A DNA stretch of 44,002 nt from Alphaproteobacteria bacterium. Its GTDB lineage: Bacteria > Pseudomonadota > Alphaproteobacteria > Caulobacterales > Aquidulcibacteraceae. This document shows, piece after piece, positions 41,848-44,002 of the stretch. The notes beneath the pieces were generated by a model, which was not told where the DNA came from, did not search any database, and saw only the letters and a program-made list of their open reading frames with translations. The stretch spans positions 1 to 44,002 of the forward strand of contig WGOB01000058.1 of assembly GCA_016124255.1 (NCBI GenBank). Direction: 5' to 3'. Each line of letters starts with the position of its first letter. Position 1 is the first letter of the stretch. The translations under genes were made by a program, and so were the position numbers.

Positions 41848-42306
41848 ATGGCGACCGCCAAGACCGCCGTCCGCAAGACCACCGAAGCCGCCCACAACGC
41901 GTTTGAGTCCGTCTCGACCGCCTCCAGCGAGGCCTTCCGTGAGAATGTTGACCGCAGCATCGCGGCCATGTCGGAAATGGGAGCCTTCGGAAAGCAGAAC
42001 CTCGAAGCCATGATCGCCTCGGCGACGGCGACCCAGAAGGGCGTTGAAGCGCTCTCGGCGCGCGCCGTGGCCTTCTCCAAGACGGCGATGGAAAAGCACG
42101 TCGCCGCCACGAAGTCGCTGATGGCGTCCAAGAGCGTCCAGGAATTCGTCGAGAAGCAAACCGAATACGCCCGCTCCTCGTTCGACGCCTACGTGGCCGA
42201 GCTGAACAATGTTTCAGACGTCCTCCAGGGCGTGGCCAAGGACGCGTTCAAGCCGATCAACGAGCGCATGAGCGCCATGTCGCATCTGATGCAGGTCGGC
42301 CGCTAA
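41848..42306 (+). CDS. Phasin family protein
   Basis: A 152-aa, almost wholly helical, Ala/Ser/Lys/Glu-rich protein of the alphaproteobacterial phasin (Phasin_2-like) type, which coats polyhydroxyalkanoate granules. Typical segments are A-F-G-K-Q-N-L-E-A-M-I-A-S-A-T-A-T-Q-K-G, A-V-A-F-S-K-T-A-M-E and a C-terminal P-I-N-E-R-M. AGGAG precedes the ATG; the open frame upstream runs through the promoter and is not coding. A strong operator/promoter and a textbook terminator bracket it, so it is a single-gene unit. No PHA synthase is nearby. Confidence 0.9.
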   Translation: MATAKTAVRKTTEAAHNAFESVSTASSEAFRENVDRSIAAMSEMGAFGKQNLEAMIASATATQKGVEALSARAVAFSKTAMEKHVAATKSLMASKSVQEFVEKQTEYARSSFDAYVAELNNVSDVLQGVAKDAFKPINERMSAMSHLMQVGR

Positions 42307-42330
42307 CCAGCGCCGCCTGCGGGGCAAGCG

Positions 42331-42360
42331 AAGGCCCGGCCGGAGACGGCCGGGCCTTTT
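42331..42360 (+). terminator. Rho-independent terminator of the phasin gene
   Basis: Perfect 11-bp stem (42331-42341 and 42348-42358, loop GGAGAC) whose descending arm runs into TTTT, 24 bp after the phasin stop. Confidence 0.88.
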
Positions 42361-42374
42361 CGCGTCCGGGGTAT

Positions 42375-42450
42375 GGAGCGCCGGCGCCCTCGCCGGCGTT
42401 TGATCCTCTGCATGGCCGAGCCGCTCCGCCGGCGGGGGCGCCGGCGCTCC
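42375..42450. repeat. Large GC-rich inverted repeat after the phasin
   Basis: Two 24-bp arms (42375-42398 and 42427-42450) are complementary with one mismatch around a 28-nt loop. Each arm begins or ends with GGAGCGCCGGCG, linking it to the dispersed palindrome family. It lies between the phasin terminator and an unknown membrane-protein gene. Confidence 0.7.
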
Positions 42451-42501
42451 GGGCGCGCCTCCAGGCTAGGTCGTTAATGGTCGCGCTGGTAGCATTGCGC
42501 C

Positions 42502-42966
42502 ATGGAGCCGAGCATCGTCTCGCCATCGCGGCCCCGATTCAGCCGCACATGGAAGTTCTGGGCCTATAGCGCCCTGATCGGCCTTGTGATCGGCGGGATC
42601 GTTTATGTGTCGCCCGAGGGGCAGCGGGGCGAGGGCTTCGGCTTTGTCGGGCGCGCCAATGCGCTGCTCTTCTCCACGCTCTTCGCATTTGCGTTCTCGG
42701 CGCTGGCGCGGTCGCTCTTGCACCTCTCCGGTCGGCTCGTCGGCAAGGAGAGTGCGGCCTATTTCAGCAAGGAATTCCTCGTCTTGCTTGGCGTCTCGGG
42801 AGCGCTTTCGGCGCTCCTCGGGCTCTCTGCGGGCGGCGAGCTAGAGGGCGCCACGTCGAGTTTCCTGTTCGGCTTTGCGTCGTCGGCGGTGGTGCTTATT
42901 CCGTTGTTCGCCTTGGCCGTGGCGATGTTTCGGGTGATGCGCCGGATGCTGTTCCCGCGGACCTGA
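42502..42966 (+). CDS. Hypothetical four-helix membrane protein
   Basis: A 154-aa protein that I do not recognise. Predicted helices are at about residues 18-36 (F-W-A-Y-S-A-L-I-G-L-V-I-G-G), 53-72, 90-108 (F-L-V-L-L-G-V-S-G-A-L-S-A-L-L-G-L) and 119-145, with basic ends. It might be a small inner-membrane protein; nothing suggests a transporter family. It is free-standing between the phasin and clpS. Confidence 0.65.
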   Translation: MEPSIVSPSRPRFSRTWKFWAYSALIGLVIGGIVYVSPEGQRGEGFGFVGRANALLFSTLFAFAFSALARSLLHLSGRLVGKESAAYFSKEFLVLLGVSGALSALLGLSAGGELEGATSSFLFGFASSAVVLIPLFALAVAMFRVMRRMLFPRT

Positions 42967-43148
42967 GCGGCGCGATGGCGAGGCGTTTGCGTCGCCTGGC
43001 GCAGCGCGGAGCTGCTGGGGCGCGGCAATCGGAAGTCAAGGGCTTCCATTAACACCCCCAATCCATAGATTATCGATCGTGCGGGGCGTGCGCTCCCTCG
43101 AGCGACGCCGTCTCCCCCGCATGCGCGTGAGGACGATTGACAAGTTCG

Positions 43149-43502
43149 ATGGCTGACGAGCCCTGGGACGACAATGACGACGCCGACGGCGCCGGTGAAC
43201 GCCCTGGTCGCGAGTCCGGGACCGCCACGAAGACGCGCACGCGCACCAAGAAGCCGGCGCTCTACCGGGTTCTGCTCCTGAACGACGATTACACGCCCAT
43301 GGAGTTCGTTGTTTACGTGCTGGAGCGGTGCTTCAACAAAAGCCGCGAGGAGGCCACGCGGATCATGCTTCACGTTCACCAGAACGGCGTGGGGCTGTGC
43401 GGCGTCTACACCTACGAAGTCGCAGAGACCAAGGTGGCGCTGGTTCTGGATCTCGCGCGGCGGGCCGAACATCCGCTGCAATGCACGATGGAAAAGGACT
43501 GA
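43149..43502 (+). CDS. clpS: ATP-dependent Clp protease adaptor ClpS
   Basis: N-end-rule adaptor (117 aa) that delivers N-degron proteins to ClpAP. An acidic, disordered N-terminal extension (about 1-33) precedes the core [17 protein letters not shown]. Pocket residues include N45, D46, M51 and H75 (H-V-H-Q-N-G). ATG at 43149 is used by convention; a TTG at 43137 four codons earlier has a GAGGA ribosome-binding site just upstream and could be the true start. clpA follows after one base. Confidence 0.93.
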   Translation: MADEPWDDNDDADGAGERPGRESGTATKTRTRTKKPALYRVLLLNDDYTPMEFVVYVLERCFNKSREEATRIMLHVHQNGVGLCGVYTYEVAETKVALVLDLARRAEHPLQCTMEKD

Positions 43503-43503
43503 C

Positions 43504-44002
43504 ATGGCGACCTTCTCGCGCACGCTCGAACAAACGCTCCGGCGGGCGCTCTCGCTCGCGAACGAGCACCGGCACGAATACGTGACGCTGGAGCACCTGC
43601 TGCTCTCGCTGATCGACGATGACGACGCCGCCCAAGTGATGACGGCGTGCAAGGTCGATCTCGATAAGCTTCGGGTGAATCTCGAAAACTATCTGGACGA
43701 CGAACTGGAAAACCTTGTCGTCGAGCACGGCGACCAGGAGGAGGCGCGCCCCACCGCGGGCTTCCAGCGCGTCCTGCAGCGCGCGATGCTCCACGTCGAT
43801 TCCAGCGGCCAGCGCGAGGTCACCGGCGCCAACGTGCTCGTCGCGATCTTTTCCGAGCGCGAGAGCCACGCTGCCTATTTCCTGCAGGAGCAGGACATGA
43901 CCCGCTACGACGCGGTCAATTACATCAGCCACGGCCTCGCCAAGCGCCCGGGCGCCTCGGCCTCGCGCCCCGCGCGCGGAACCGGCGAGAGCGAAGACGG
44001 CG
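43504..44002 (+). CDS. clpA: ATP-dependent Clp protease ATP-binding subunit ClpA, 3'-truncated by window edge
   Basis: The first 166 codons of the ClpA unfoldase. The Clp N-domain is visible (M-A-T-F-S-R-T-L-E-Q-T-L, then H-E-Y-V-T-L-E-H-L-L-L-S-L and G-A-N-V-L-V-A-I-F-S-E-R-E-S-H-A-A-Y-F-L), with the repeated helical pattern that docks ClpS. A linker rich in Ser/Ala/Arg begins at about 150 and the AAA+ modules lie beyond the window. It starts 1 bp after clpS, a conserved pair. Confidence 0.95.
   Translation, partial: MATFSRTLEQTLRRALSLANEHRHEYVTLEHLLLSLIDDDDAAQVMTACKVDLDKLRVNLENYLDDELENLVVEHGDQEEARPTAGFQRVLQRAMLHVDSSGQREVTGANVLVAIFSERESHAAYFLQEQDMTRYDAVNYISHGLAKRPGASASRPARGTGESEDG

Overview
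This 44 kb window is GC-rich, almost fully coding chromosome from an alphaproteobacterium. It is most likely of the Caulobacterales/Hyphomonadales type. The evidence is a CcrM-type GANTC methylase, a MipZ division-plane ATPase, CtrA-like promoter boxes, a split F0 operon with a b' subunit, DUF1489, and an alphaproteobacterial phasin. No tRNA, rRNA, CRISPR array, prophage or insertion sequence was seen. The window cuts a gene at each end (gcvPB on the left, clpA on the right).

Layout. 1-1059: 3' part of gcvPB. 1176-3629 (minus): F0 ATP synthase operon atpI-atpB-atpE-atpF'-atpF with a visible promoter. 3796-6266: a zinc alcohol dehydrogenase and a small membrane protein, divergent from a LysR regulator with a palindromic operator between them. 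6322-14518: a HEAT-like protein, then a genome-maintenance block (smc, DsbA-like lipoprotein, dciA, mutY, ccrM, rnhB). 14561-17920 (minus): zinc metallopeptidase, TetA-like MFS pump, PA0069-type radical SAM protein. 18035-19161: folB overlapping a pteridine-reductase-like SDR. 19163-26365: amidase, tlyA, glycine-zipper protein, RlmD/TrmA-like RNA methyltransferase, YcgN-like protein, a lipoprotein, and a cyclic-nucleotide-domain patatin.

26478-37887: leucine/isovalerate catabolism. mccB, a methylglutaconyl-CoA hydratase-like gene and mccA are split up by an unknown protein, a TPR protein, a membrane protein with two TIR-like domains, and a DUF3667 protein. From the hydratase onward, five genes overlap head to tail. 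37892-44002: panC divergent from mipZ and a Tim14-like J protein, then a penicillin-binding carboxypeptidase, a phasin with a strong operator and terminator, an unknown membrane protein, clpS and the start of clpA.

The most interesting observations are: (i) the ccrM and mipZ promoters each pair a CtrA-type box with two GANTC sites; (ii) a TIR-TM-TM-TIR protein embedded among leucine-degradation genes; (iii) a dispersed GC-rich palindrome, one copy of which lies in frame inside mccB; (iv) abrupt codon-usage changes inside gcvPB and mccA; (v) a FolB/FolM-like pair. No single locus is clearly a new multi-gene system; the TIR/TPR pair is the best candidate for follow-up.
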